In this document: one piece after another, positions 7,440-15,379 of the stretch | Position numbering within the stretch: position 1 is the first letter of the stretch | Layout of the letters: the number at the start of each line of letters is the position of its first letter | NCBI GenBank assembly: GCA_003252145.1 | Contig: QKDJ01000300.1 | Location: 1 to 16,286 of the forward strand | DNA length: 16,286 nucleotides | Direction of reading: 5' to 3' | Origin: Azovibrio restrictus | GTDB taxonomy: Bacteria; Pseudomonadota; Gammaproteobacteria; Burkholderiales; Rhodocyclaceae | Notes under the pieces: generated by a model | The model's database searches: none | The model's input: only the letters and a program-made list of their open reading frames with translations | What the model was told of the DNA's origin: nothing | Made by a program: the position numbers and the translations under genes

Positions 7440-8708
7440 TCATCCTTTTTTGCGTTCCAGCAGGGCTCCATAGAAGCCATCCGTCCCATCCCGGTGGGGC
7501 AGCAGTTGCAGACGCTCGGACTGCCCCAGCCAACCCAGACGCTCCAGTTCCTCGCTCACGGGAATCAGCTGGAAGTCGGGATGGGTCGCCAGGAAGGCAT
7601 CCACCACCTGATCATTTTCCTCGTCCAACAAACTGCAAGTGGCATAGACCAAGCGACCACCAGGACGCAGCAGGGTCGCCGCCGCCGCCAGGATGCTGCC
7701 CTGCTTCTGTTGCAGCTCAATCACGGCTTCCGGTGTCTGACGCCACTTCAGGTCCGGATTGCGGCGCAGGGTCCCCAGGCCGGAACAGGGTGCATCCACC
7801 AGCACGCGATCCAGCTTGCCTGCCAGACGTTTCACCTTGGCATCCCGCTCCGACTCGATGCGGGCCGGGTGCACATTGGAAAGCCCCGAGCGGGCCAAAC
7901 GAGGTTTGAGATTGGCGAGACGCTTTTCGGATACATCGAAGGCATACAACCGGCCCGTGTTGCGCATCAGCGCTCCCAACAACAGGGTCTTGCCCCCGGC
8001 GCCGGCGCAGAAATCCGCCACCATTTCCCCTCGTTTCGGCGCCAGCAGCAGCCCCAGGAGCTGGCTGCCTTCATCCTGCACCTCAAAAGCTCCCCCCAGA
8101 AACAGGGGATGCTTGGCCAAGGCCGGCTTACCCTCCAGGCGAATGGCCAGAGGCGACCACTTACCCTCTTGAGCCGGAATACCGGAAGCAGCCAGTTGCT
8201 CCAGCACCTCCTTGCGATTGGCTTTCAGCTCATTGACCCGCAGGTCCAGCGGCGCAGGCTGATTGAGGGCGGCTGCCAGCAAGGCGGTTTCCTCCGCACC
8301 ATACTGCCGGACCAGGCGCTCATGGAACCAGCCGGGAAAATCCAGACGCTGGGCCGGGCTCAGGGTGTCGAGGTCAAAGGCCTTCACCTGCCCCAACCAC
8401 TCGGCCTCGCTTCCTTTGAGCAGACCTTCAAGCTCCCGCACACTCCGCCCCTGCTGGATCAAGCCCGCCAGCAACAGGCGACGGGACGTCACGGACTCTC
8501 CGCAACAGGCCTCCAGGGAGCGCAGATGGCGCAGGATGGCGAACACGGTTTCAGCCAGGAAGCCGCGATCCCCATGTCCCAGCTTGGGATTTTCCCGGAA
8601 GTAGCGGGACAGGACCCCGTCGGCCGGGTAAGCAAAACTCCGCAATTGAGTCAGCAGGATTTCCCCGTGTTTCAGCAGGGCGGGATTCAGACGAAGATGA
8701 CGGCTCAT
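7440..8708 (-). CDS. RsmB/NOP-family class I SAM-dependent RNA methyltransferase
   Basis: Proteins of this family make 5-methylcytosine in RNA; E. coli RsmB modifies C967 of 16S rRNA. The 422-aa product has an N-terminal alpha-helical RNA-binding region, a middle region with LDLRVNELKANR (154-165), and a Rossmann methyltransferase domain from about 205. Motifs are the SAM site ADFCAGAGGKT (231-241), motif IV DAPCSGLGTLRRNPD with Cys308, and motif VI ATCSL with the catalytic Cys358; both cysteines of the m5C mechanism are present. The ATG at 8708 is preferred to an in-frame TTG at 8723, though neither has a clear Shine-Dalgarno site. It follows the DUF3108 gene after 30 nt. Whether its target is the RsmB site or another rRNA position cannot be told by eye. 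Confidence 0.92.
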   Translation of the reverse strand: MSRHLRLNPALLKHGEILLTQLRSFAYPADGVLSRYFRENPKLGHGDRGFLAETVFAILRHLRSLEACCGESVTSRRLLLAGLIQQGRSVRELEGLLKGSEAEWLGQVKAFDLDTLSPAQRLDFPGWFHERLVRQYGAEETALLAAALNQPAPLDLRVNELKANRKEVLEQLAASGIPAQEGKWSPLAIRLEGKPALAKHPLFLGGAFEVQDEGSQLLGLLLAPKRGEMVADFCAGAGGKTLLLGALMRNTGRLYAFDVSEKRLANLKPRLARSGLSNVHPARIESERDAKVKRLAGKLDRVLVDAPCSGLGTLRRNPDLKWRQTPEAVIELQQKQGSILAAAATLLRPGGRLVYATCSLLDEENDQVVDAFLATHPDFQLIPVSEELERLGWLGQSERLQLLPHRDGTDGFYGALLERKKG

Positions 8709-8738
8709 GAAGACTCTGACCAATGGAATGCAACAGGA

Positions 8739-9764
8739 TTACGGGGATTCTGCAGGCGGCAAATTGACGACGCTGGCCACCTGTTCATAAACATCGCCTT
8801 TTTTATCCGTGTGGCGCACTTTCACGGGTAATAACAGATGATCCAGAGCCAGCCACAACTCGGTTCGGGTGGTGCTCAGGGCCTGCAGATGCAGGACTCG
8901 GAAATGCCCGGCGGGCAGATCCAGCTCCTCCTCCCCCAGGGAATCAAAAGCGTAACGCTCATATTTCTTGCCGGTGGCCACATAAAAGGCAGCACCGAAT
9001 TCAAGCCCACGCAGGTAGGCCAGGTGATAGTGCAGGCTCAACAGATCCTGGCTGCCAGGCACCAGGGCTACGGGTGGGCGGTTGCCGATTTTAACCTGAT
9101 GGCTCTCCCAATCGAACACCGCACCTTCATCCCCTTCTTTCCCGTCGTGCCGGACCCGGTAACGCTCCGGTTGCAATCCCCGGGGACCAATACGCCCTTC
9201 GCTTTCCGCTTCCAGGCTGACGGAACGGAACAGGGCGATCAGGCCACTGGTTTCCGTCAGGGAATACAGACGATATCGGCCCTCAGCCACCTCCCAGCGA
9301 TGGATGGCCCGCCCCACTTCCAGCCCTTTGTCGCCCCGGAAAACCTTGTAAACGATTTCTCCTCGGGGAGGGAACGGCTCTCCCTGGACACTGGGTTCCG
9401 CCACAGGCTCTTCACTGGCAGCGGCGACGCCTGGTGCAGGCCCTGTGCTTTCTGCGGGAACGGGAAGATCCGGAGTATTCACATTCGAGGGGCGGTCCAC
9501 CGCCAGCACCGGAGCCTCAGGCTGAGCCTGGCTTTTACTGGAAGGGGCTTGAGGCACCTGGGGCGGCGCCTTTTTCTTGGGTATTGCTTTGGGCGGCTTG
9601 AGAGGCTCCGGCGCTGCCACGAGGCGCGCCTGAAGAGGTTGAGCCTGGGGCTCGCTGACCGTCGGAAAGATGCTCAGTTCAGGCGAAAACAGGGCCAACA
9701 GATGCAGGATCAGGGAGGCGACCAAGGCCGCCACCAATACCCGGGAAGAAGTTCTCAGGTGCAC
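8739..9764 (-). CDS. DUF3108 domain-containing protein with TonB-like N terminus
   Basis: The function is unknown. The 341-aa product has a short basic N terminus, a single hydrophobic segment (about 9-28) that could be a signal anchor, and a Pro/Ala/Lys-rich linker (about 36-130, including PPKAIPKKKAPPQVPQAP) resembling TonB spacers. A folded C-terminal part (about 133-335) matches the DUF3108 pattern, with GEIVYKVFRGDKGLEVGRA and many beta-prone stretches. The fold most likely sits in the periplasm. The start is a GTG at 9764 overlapping the purN end by 10 nt; a GGAG is present but only 2 nt away, so the exact start is uncertain. In many betaproteobacteria a DUF3108 gene lies beside purN and an RsmB-like gene, as I recall it. 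Confidence 0.85.
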   Translation of the reverse strand: MHLRTSSRVLVAALVASLILHLLALFSPELSIFPTVSEPQAQPLQARLVAAPEPLKPPKAIPKKKAPPQVPQAPSSKSQAQPEAPVLAVDRPSNVNTPDLPVPAESTGPAPGVAAASEEPVAEPSVQGEPFPPRGEIVYKVFRGDKGLEVGRAIHRWEVAEGRYRLYSLTETSGLIALFRSVSLEAESEGRIGPRGLQPERYRVRHDGKEGDEGAVFDWESHQVKIGNRPPVALVPGSQDLLSLHYHLAYLRGLEFGAAFYVATGKKYERYAFDSLGEEELDLPAGHFRVLHLQALSTTRTELWLALDHLLLPVKVRHTDKKGDVYEQVASVVNLPPAESP

Positions 9765-10405
9765 AGCTCCGGCGCCCGCAGGATTCCTGCCTCCTGAACT
9801 CCAGTCACCTTGACTCGCCCGGACTCCAGCGACAGTCGTCCTTCCACGAACCAGCGCACGGCCCGGGGGTAGACCACATGTTCCTGGGCCAGTACCCGGG
9901 CAGACAGGGCATCTTCCGTATCACCATCCAGTACGGGGACGGCCGCCTGGATGACCACCGGACCATGATCCAGGGCCGGGGTCACGAAATGGACGGTACA
10001 GCCATGAATGCGCACCCCCTCATCCAGAGCCCGCTGATGAGTGTGCAGCCCGGGAAACGAGGGCAGCAAGGAAGGATGAATGTTGAGCAGGCGGCCTTCG
10101 TAATGGCGCACGAAACCTTCGGTCAAAATGCGCATGAAGCCGGCCAGCACCACCAGATCCGGCTGCCAGGCATCAATGGCCTGGGCCAGGGCGGCATCGA
10201 AACTTTCCCGATCCGGGTAGGCCTTGTGATCCAGCACCCCGGTGGCAATACCGGCAGCCGCAGCCGTTTCCAGGCCCTTGGCATCGGGCCGATTGGAAAG
10301 CACCGCCACGATCTGGCCGCCGCCCAACGCCCCCTGGTCCCGCGCCCGGATCATGGCCTCCATGTTGCTGCCACGGCCAGAAATCAGAATCACGATGCGC
10401 TTCAT
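9755..10405 (-). CDS. purN: Phosphoribosylglycinamide formyltransferase 1 (GAR transformylase)
   Basis: This enzyme transfers a formyl group from 10-formyltetrahydrofolate to GAR, the third step of purine synthesis, in the cytosol. The 216-aa product begins KRIVILISGRGSN with the phosphate-binding GRGSN (10-14). It carries the catalytic triad Asn108, His110 (LLNIHPSLLPSFPG) and Asp146 (TPALDHGPV), and the folate-site segment VLAGFMRIL. Its length agrees with E. coli PurN (212 aa). The ATG overlaps the lipoprotein stop as ATGA, showing translational coupling; no independent ribosome site is clear. No other purine gene is nearby. purM, which adjoins purN in E. coli, is absent here. Confidence 0.97.
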   Translation of the reverse strand: MKRIVILISGRGSNMEAMIRARDQGALGGGQIVAVLSNRPDAKGLETAAAAGIATGVLDHKAYPDRESFDAALAQAIDAWQPDLVVLAGFMRILTEGFVRHYEGRLLNIHPSLLPSFPGLHTHQRALDEGVRIHGCTVHFVTPALDHGPVVIQAAVPVLDGDTEDALSARVLAQEHVVYPRAVRWFVEGRLSLESGRVKVTGVQEAGILRAPELCT

Positions 10406-11112
10406 CTCAACAACCCCACGGGAAGGAACAAAGTAGTGGCCACGGAATGGCTCACCCGGGTCACGGTGCGGCCATTCTTGTCGGCCACCACCTTGGACAG
10501 GAAATCCAGGACCCCAATCAGGCGACCGAATTCCCGCTCAAAGGACAAATTACGGACGGTATCGTCCATTTCATTGGATAACAGGAGAGGCATCCCCTGC
10601 TGGTCAAGGGCTGCAGCCAGTTTCCAGATGGCAATCTCCAGATTGCGCGCACAGTTGTAGAGCTTTTGCTCATCCAGGGAATCCAGGAGGAAAAACTCAT
10701 CCTTATGCTCGTAGGCCGCATCCGCCATGGTCAGCAGACCGTACATCAGGGCCGCCACCCGATCCCCTTCGTAGACCGGACTGAAGGCCTCCAGGGCCGC
10801 AACGCCTTCACGGCGCCCGGCCAGCTCGGCCGGGGGCTCACTGCGGAAATGCCGCAGGCGCTCCAGGGCAGCATTGCGATCCACCAGCCCCACCTTCTGC
10901 CATTCCCGGGGATTGCGCCGATAGAGTTTGTCGGCAATGCGCAACAGCCCTTCCATCACCTGAGTCCGGGAGGTATCCACCACCCGGTCAATATCGGTCT
11001 TGGCCAGATATTTGGGATCAAAATGGGTTTCTGCCCGGCCATCCGGCCCGGACTTGGTGGCGCAACCGGTCACCACCGCCAAGGCACAGACCAGGATCAG
11101 GCTGCGTCGCAT
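10402..11112 (-). CDS. Putative lipoprotein of unknown function
   Basis: The 236-aa product opens with a lipoprotein signal: MRRS, a hydrophobic stretch (5-15) and the lipobox VTGC with the lipidated Cys17, followed by ATKSGPDG. Residue 18 is Ala, so Lol-dependent sorting to the outer membrane is the default expectation. The remainder is mostly helical and charged (DRVVDTSRTQVMEGLLRIAD; RNPREWQKVGL; EFFLLDSLDEQKLYNCARNL), ending in a mildly hydrophobic TTLFLPVGLLR. I recognise no named family. AGGAAGG lies 4 nt before the ATG. It overlaps dedA by 16 nt and purN by 4 nt, so it is embedded in the operon. The same frame stays open to 12426, but this upstream part runs antisense to mutL and has no gene-like features. 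Confidence 0.85.
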   Translation of the reverse strand: MRRSLILVCALAVVTGCATKSGPDGRAETHFDPKYLAKTDIDRVVDTSRTQVMEGLLRIADKLYRRNPREWQKVGLVDRNAALERLRHFRSEPPAELAGRREGVAALEAFSPVYEGDRVAALMYGLLTMADAAYEHKDEFFLLDSLDEQKLYNCARNLEIAIWKLAAALDQQGMPLLLSNEMDDTVRNLSFEREFGRLIGVLDFLSKVVADKNGRTVTRVSHSVATTLFLPVGLLR

Positions 11113-11747
11113 GGGGCCTTCCTGTGCTTGAGATAGCCCACCAGGACGGGAATCAGGGAAAAGACGATGATGCCCACAATCATCAGGGAAAGATTCTGGC
11201 GTATCCAGGGCAGGTTGCCGAACCAGTAACCGAGAAAACAAAGGGAACAGACCCATCCCACCCCTCCCAGAAGGTTGAAGAAGGTAAAACGCCCATAGGG
11301 CATGGCCCCAATCCCGGCCACGAAGGGCGCAAAGGTACGGAACAGGGGCAAGAAACGGGACAGAACTAGGGTCTTGCCCCCGTGCTGTTCGTAGAAGGCA
11401 TGGGTCTTCAGCAGAGCCGCCTTGTTGAACAGGCGGGAGTTCTCCCAGTGAAAGACCTTGGGCCCCAGGTAACGCCCAATCTGATAATTGAGCATATTCC
11501 CCAGAACGGCACCCGCCGAAAGGGTGATCACCAGAACCCAGATGTCCATGCCGCCCAGGGCTGCCAGGGCACCGGCCACAAACAGCAGGGAGTCGCCGGG
11601 CAGGAAGGGCGTCACCACGAAGCCGGTTTCGGCAAAGATGATGAAGAACAGGATGGCATAAATCCACACCCCGTACTGTTCCACCATCAGGGCCAGATGC
11701 TTGTCCAGATGCAGAACGATGTCGATGAACTGGGCGAGAATTTCCAT
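11097..11747 (-). CDS. DedA-family membrane protein (VTT domain)
   Basis: DedA proteins are inner-membrane proteins needed for envelope integrity and, in several studied members, for recycling lipid carriers such as undecaprenyl phosphate or moving phospholipids. The 216-aa product has about five hydrophobic segments and the hallmark FAETGFVVTPFLPGDSLLF (38-56) with Glu40 and Asp52. SRFLPLFRTFAPFVAG (130-145) supplies Arg131 and Arg137. These four match residues reported as essential in E. coli YqjA/YghB, offset by one. Which DedA subtype it is cannot be decided by eye. The ATG at 11747 gives the usual length but has no evident Shine-Dalgarno site. It is the first gene of the minus-strand series and is divergent from mutL with a 52-nt gap. 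Confidence 0.92.
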   Translation of the reverse strand: MEILAQFIDIVLHLDKHLALMVEQYGVWIYAILFFIIFAETGFVVTPFLPGDSLLFVAGALAALGGMDIWVLVITLSAGAVLGNMLNYQIGRYLGPKVFHWENSRLFNKAALLKTHAFYEQHGGKTLVLSRFLPLFRTFAPFVAGIGAMPYGRFTFFNLLGGVGWVCSLCFLGYWFGNLPWIRQNLSLMIVGIIVFSLIPVLVGYLKHRKAPCDAA

Positions 11748-11773
11748 GGAAAGCCGTGGGCGTAAAAGTGCGC

Positions 11774-11779
11774 ATTCTA
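11774..11779 (-). promoter_or_regulatory. Possible -10 box for the dedA operon
   Basis: On the minus strand TAGAAT lies 27 nt before the dedA ATG, matching 5 of 6 consensus bases. No -35 box is evident at 16-18 nt upstream. It overlaps the divergent mutL promoter region, so polymerases would compete. Weak evidence. Confidence 0.35.
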
Positions 11780-11787
11780 CCCCAAGG

Positions 11788-11793
11788 TATAAT
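11788..11793 (+). promoter_or_regulatory. Perfect -10 box directly upstream of mutL
   Basis: TATAAT at 11788-11793 is followed 6 nt later by the first possible mutL ATG at 11800, so transcription would start on or next to that ATG. No good -35 hexamer is seen (AAAGTG at 17-nt spacing). The perfect -10 is direct observation; promoter use is inferred. Confidence 0.55.
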
Positions 11794-11799
11794 TCCGCC

Positions 11800-13671
11800 A
11801 TGTCCGCCACCATGCCCCCTCCCTCCCTGCCTCGCATCCAGGCTCTGCCTGACCTGTTGATTAGCCAGATTGCTGCGGGCGAGGTGGTGGAACGCCCGGC
11901 CTCGGTACTCAAGGAACTGATGGAAAACAGCCTGGATGCCGGCAGTACGGCCATCCAGGTGTATCTGGAAGAGGGGGGCGTGAAGCTGATCCGCATCAGT
12001 GATGATGGTTGCGGTATCGCCCGTGATGATCTGGCCCTGGCCCTGACCCGACACGCCACTTCCAAGATTCGCACCCTGGCCGATCTGGAAGGCGTGGCCA
12101 GCATGGGTTTCCGGGGCGAAGCCCTGGCGTCGGTGGCCTCCGTAGCCCGACTCAGTCTCACCAGCCGCGCCCGGGGCAGCGACCATGCCTGGAAACTCCG
12201 GGCTGAATCTTCCACTATTGCCGGGGCCGAACCGGAACCCGCCGCTCTCATGGCCGGCACCGTGGTGGAGATGCGCGACCTTTACTTCAACACTCCGGCC
12301 CGGCGCAAATTCCTCAAGTCCGAAGGCACGGAATTCGGCCACTGTGCCGAAGCCTTCAAACGCATCGCCCTGGCCCATCCTCAGGTGGCTTTCACCCTGG
12401 TCCACAACGGCCGGAGCATCCTGCAACTACCCCGGTCCGACCTGAGCGAACGCATCCGCGCCATTCTTGGCGACGAGTTCCTGGCCCACGCCCGCCTTCT
12501 CCAGGTGGAAGCCGGCCCCCTGTCCCTGGAAGGCCTGATCATCGATCCCACCTGGGCCACCCAGAGCAAGGACACCCAGTACACCTTCGTCAATGGCCGT
12601 TTCGTGCGGGACAAGGTCATCGGTCACGCCCTGCGGGAAGCCTATCGGGACGTGTTGCATGGCAGCCGCCAGCCCGCCCTGTGCCTGTTCCTGCAGGTGG
12701 ATCCCGCCACGGTGGATGTCAATGTGCACCCGGCCAAAACCGAGGTCCGTTTCCGGGACTCCCGGGCCGTGCATCAGTTTGTATTCCACGGGGTACAGCG
12801 CACCCTGGCCACACCGATTCAGGAAAGTTCCGGCAGTGAGCCTCCTCAGCCCCGGGCCATGGAAATCACTGCCCATACAGCCGCACCCATGCCCAGGCAC
12901 CAGCCGGGATTAGGCATGGCTGAACCGGCCACAGTGGCCTATCTGGATCTGGCACGCAGTGTTCGGGAAGACTACCATCGGGAAGGCAGCCATGCCGACT
13001 TCCGGGCCACGGCCTTTCCTTCCCCGGTTCGGGCTCAGGCTCCCCAGTCCCTCTCCCCGCAGCCCCTCCCGGAAACCGCCTCCGAAGGCCCCCCCCTGGG
13101 CTATGCCCTGGCCCAGTTGCACGGCATCTACATCCTGGCCCAGAACAGCAAAGGCCTGGTGCTGGTGGACATGCATGCCGCCCATGAACGCATCCTCTAC
13201 GAAAAACTGAAACATGCCCTGGATCAGCAGCAGATGAGCCGCCAGGCCCTGCTGATTCCCGCCCTGTTCAGTGCCCAGCCCCTGGAAGTGGCCGCCGTGG
13301 AGGAACATGGTGCTGCCTTGGCTGACCTGGGTTTCGAGATCAGCCTGGCCGGCCCTGGACAGCTGGCCCTGCGCGCGGTTCCTGCCCTGCTTCAGGCTGG
13401 CGATCCGACCACTCTGGCCCGTGCCCTGCTGGCCGAACTGCAGGAACATGGCCTGAGCCAGTTGATGACGGCCCGGCGCAACGAATTGCTGGCCACCATG
13501 GCCTGCCATGGGGCCGTGCGGGCTCGCCGCCAACTCAGCTTGCCGGAAATGAACGCCCTGCTGCGCCAGATGGAAGATACGGAGCGGTCCGGCCAATGCA
13601 ACCACGGCCGCCCCACCTGGACCGAATTGTCCATGGACGAGTTGGACCGACTGTTCCTGCGTGGCCGCTAG
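11800..13671 (+). CDS. mutL: DNA mismatch repair protein MutL
   Basis: MutL couples mismatch recognition by MutS to strand incision. The 623-aa product has the GHKL ATPase (about 10-340): KELMENSLDAG with Glu39 and Asn43, DDGCGI, TRHATSKI and GFRGEALASV. A Pro-rich linker (about 340-430) follows, then the dimerisation domain. The C-terminal domain has DMHAAHERILYE (457-468), ACHGAVRA (568-575) and CNHGRP (600-605), the three motifs of MutL endonucleases. It therefore probably nicks DNA itself, unlike E. coli MutL, which relies on MutH. The start may be the ATG at 11800 or at 11812; neither has a Shine-Dalgarno site. It is divergent from dedA and 6 nt ahead of the GGDEF gene. Confidence 0.96.
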   Translation: MSATMPPPSLPRIQALPDLLISQIAAGEVVERPASVLKELMENSLDAGSTAIQVYLEEGGVKLIRISDDGCGIARDDLALALTRHATSKIRTLADLEGVASMGFRGEALASVASVARLSLTSRARGSDHAWKLRAESSTIAGAEPEPAALMAGTVVEMRDLYFNTPARRKFLKSEGTEFGHCAEAFKRIALAHPQVAFTLVHNGRSILQLPRSDLSERIRAILGDEFLAHARLLQVEAGPLSLEGLIIDPTWATQSKDTQYTFVNGRFVRDKVIGHALREAYRDVLHGSRQPALCLFLQVDPATVDVNVHPAKTEVRFRDSRAVHQFVFHGVQRTLATPIQESSGSEPPQPRAMEITAHTAAPMPRHQPGLGMAEPATVAYLDLARSVREDYHREGSHADFRATAFPSPVRAQAPQSLSPQPLPETASEGPPLGYALAQLHGIYILAQNSKGLVLVDMHAAHERILYEKLKHALDQQQMSRQALLIPALFSAQPLEVAAVEEHGAALADLGFEISLAGPGQLALRAVPALLQAGDPTTLARALLAELQEHGLSQLMTARRNELLATMACHGAVRARRQLSLPEMNALLRQMEDTERSGQCNHGRPTWTELSMDELDRLFLRGR

Positions 13672-13677
13672 CCCTCC

Positions 13678-15348
13678 ATGAATCCTCACTCCCTGAAGTT
13701 CCGCCTGACCGCCCTGATTCTGGGGCTGGCCATCTTTGGGTTGATTGTCCGGCTGACACTGGCCCTCCCCCTGATGCAGGAAAAAATCCTGGAACTCCAG
13801 TCTGCCCAGCAGATGTCCGTGGCCACCGCCATGGCCAAGGATGTGGATTACGGCCTGACTACCCGCCTGCGGGCCATCCAGCACCTGGCCCAGACCCTGC
13901 CCCAAGACTTGCTGCATAAGCACACCGCACTCCAGGCCTGGGGCCAGGAACACCAGGCCTTCAACCCCCTCTTCAATAGCGGCCTGATGATCGTTCCCCC
14001 GGAAGGTCGGGGCCTGATCGGTGAAACCCCCATCGTTCCCGGCCGGGAACAGCTGGATTACACCCAGTCAGACTGGTTTCAGGCGGCCCAGCGCAGCAAT
14101 GGCCCGGTCATGGGCAAACCCGCCCGAGGGCGAGCCACAGGCGATCCTCTGATCGTCATGGCAGCCCCGGTCCGGGATAAGGAAGGGCGGCTGAAAGCCG
14201 TCATCGCCGGGGTGGCTCTACTCAACACCCCGGGCTTTCTCGACAAGATTCTCGAGGGCCGCCTGGGCCATACGGGAGGATTTCTCCTGATTTCTCCCCG
14301 GGACCAATGGTTCGTGGCCTCCAGCATCCCGGAGATGGTCCTGCAACCCACTCCCGCTCCCGGCATCAATTTGCTCCATGACCGGGCCATGGGGGGATAC
14401 CGGGGTACGGGTATCACCATCAATGCCAAGGGTGTGGAAGAACTCTCCTCCATGGTCAGCATCCCCAGCACCGGCTGGTTCCTGGTGGCCCGCATGCCCA
14501 CCAGCGAAGCCCTGGAACCCATTCGCGCCCTGCGGGAGATGAACCTCAAAAGCACCCTGATCGTACTGGGCCCCCTGTTGGTCATGATGTTCCTGCTCCT
14601 GTCCCGCCTCTTGCGCCCGCTCCAGGAGGCCAGCACCGCCATCCATGCCATGGCCGAGGGTTCCCAGCCCCTGGCCCCTCTGCCTATTCGCAGCCAGGAC
14701 GAAGTGGCCCATCTGACCCAGGGCTTCAATCATCTGGTCCAGCGCCTGCAGGAACAGGAGGCCGCCCTACGGGCCAGTGAAGCCCGCCTGGCCTTCATGG
14801 CCCAGCACGACCCCCTCACCCATCTGCCCAATCGCGCCCTGCTGGAAGAACGCCTGCACCAGGCCCTGGCCCAGCTGGAACGGGAACCCGGACACCTGGC
14901 CCTGCTGTTCTGCGACCTGGATGGGTTCAAGGCTATCAATGACCAGCATGGTCATGAGGTGGGCGACGAAATCCTGATGCAGGTGGCCGAGCGTCTTCAG
15001 GACGGGCGCCGCAGCAGCGACACGGTGGCTCGCCTGGGCGGCGACGAATTCATCATTCTGCTCACGGACCTTACCCAGCCCGAGCAGGCGGCCCGGGCCG
15101 TGGCGGAGCAATGCCTGAGTGCCATTCGCCGTCCCTTCATGGTGCGTGGTCTGGAACTCAGCCTGGGCATCTCCATCGGCATTACCTTGCATGGGGATAC
15201 CCGGCAAGGACAAAGCGTTTCCGGCTCCCACCTGCTGTCCCAGGCCGACATGGCCATGTATCAGGTCAAAGCCTCGGGCAAGGGCAGCCTGGCATTTTTC
15301 ACGCCGCCAATCGTGCCCTTACCCCCCGAGCCCGAGCCGCTCGGTTAG
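13678..15348 (+). CDS. Membrane diguanylate cyclase with dCache sensor, HAMP and GGDEF domains
   Basis: This protein is predicted to make cyclic di-GMP from GTP in response to an external signal. The 556-aa product has transmembrane helix 1 (about 10-31), a periplasmic double-Cache region (about 35-280, with GREQLDYTQSDWFQAA and ATGDPLIVMAAPVRDKEGRL), helix 2 (about 292-311) and HAMP (312-366). A GGDEF domain (about 372-541) contains HDPLTHLPNR, CDLDGFKAIND and the active site RLGGDEFIILL (GGDEF 454-458). The inhibitory I-site RSSD (445-448) is spaced five residues before GGDEF, so product feedback is expected. A Pro/Glu-rich tail ends the protein. No EAL domain is present. It starts 6 nt after mutL with no clear ribosome site, so coupled translation is likely. 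The ligand is unknown. Confidence 0.93.
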   Translation: MNPHSLKFRLTALILGLAIFGLIVRLTLALPLMQEKILELQSAQQMSVATAMAKDVDYGLTTRLRAIQHLAQTLPQDLLHKHTALQAWGQEHQAFNPLFNSGLMIVPPEGRGLIGETPIVPGREQLDYTQSDWFQAAQRSNGPVMGKPARGRATGDPLIVMAAPVRDKEGRLKAVIAGVALLNTPGFLDKILEGRLGHTGGFLLISPRDQWFVASSIPEMVLQPTPAPGINLLHDRAMGGYRGTGITINAKGVEELSSMVSIPSTGWFLVARMPTSEALEPIRALREMNLKSTLIVLGPLLVMMFLLLSRLLRPLQEASTAIHAMAEGSQPLAPLPIRSQDEVAHLTQGFNHLVQRLQEQEAALRASEARLAFMAQHDPLTHLPNRALLEERLHQALAQLEREPGHLALLFCDLDGFKAINDQHGHEVGDEILMQVAERLQDGRRSSDTVARLGGDEFIILLTDLTQPEQAARAVAEQCLSAIRRPFMVRGLELSLGISIGITLHGDTRQGQSVSGSHLLSQADMAMYQVKASGKGSLAFFTPPIVPLPPEPEPLG

Positions 15349-15379
15349 ACTTGGCTCCCCTTTTCTTCACACCCACCCC

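Noticed and set aside
8721..8723. In-frame TTG as start of the RsmB-like gene
   Set aside because: It would add only five residues, has no ribosome site, and TTG is a rarer start than the nearby ATG at 8708.
7494..8831. 445-codon plus-strand frame opposite the RsmB-like gene
   Set aside because: Gln/His-rich shadow of a well-supported methyltransferase gene on the other strand; no motifs of its own and no credible ribosome site noticed.
10402..12426. Very long minus-strand frame (about 674 codons) covering the lipoprotein and the start of mutL
   Set aside because: Only the last 236 codons look like a protein, with a lipobox and ribosome site. The upstream part is antisense to dedA and mutL coding frames and is an effect of GC-rich codon bias.
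12910..13953. 347-codon minus-strand frame opposite mutL and the GGDEF gene start
   Set aside because: Gln/Gly-rich antisense shadow that crosses the boundary of two real genes.
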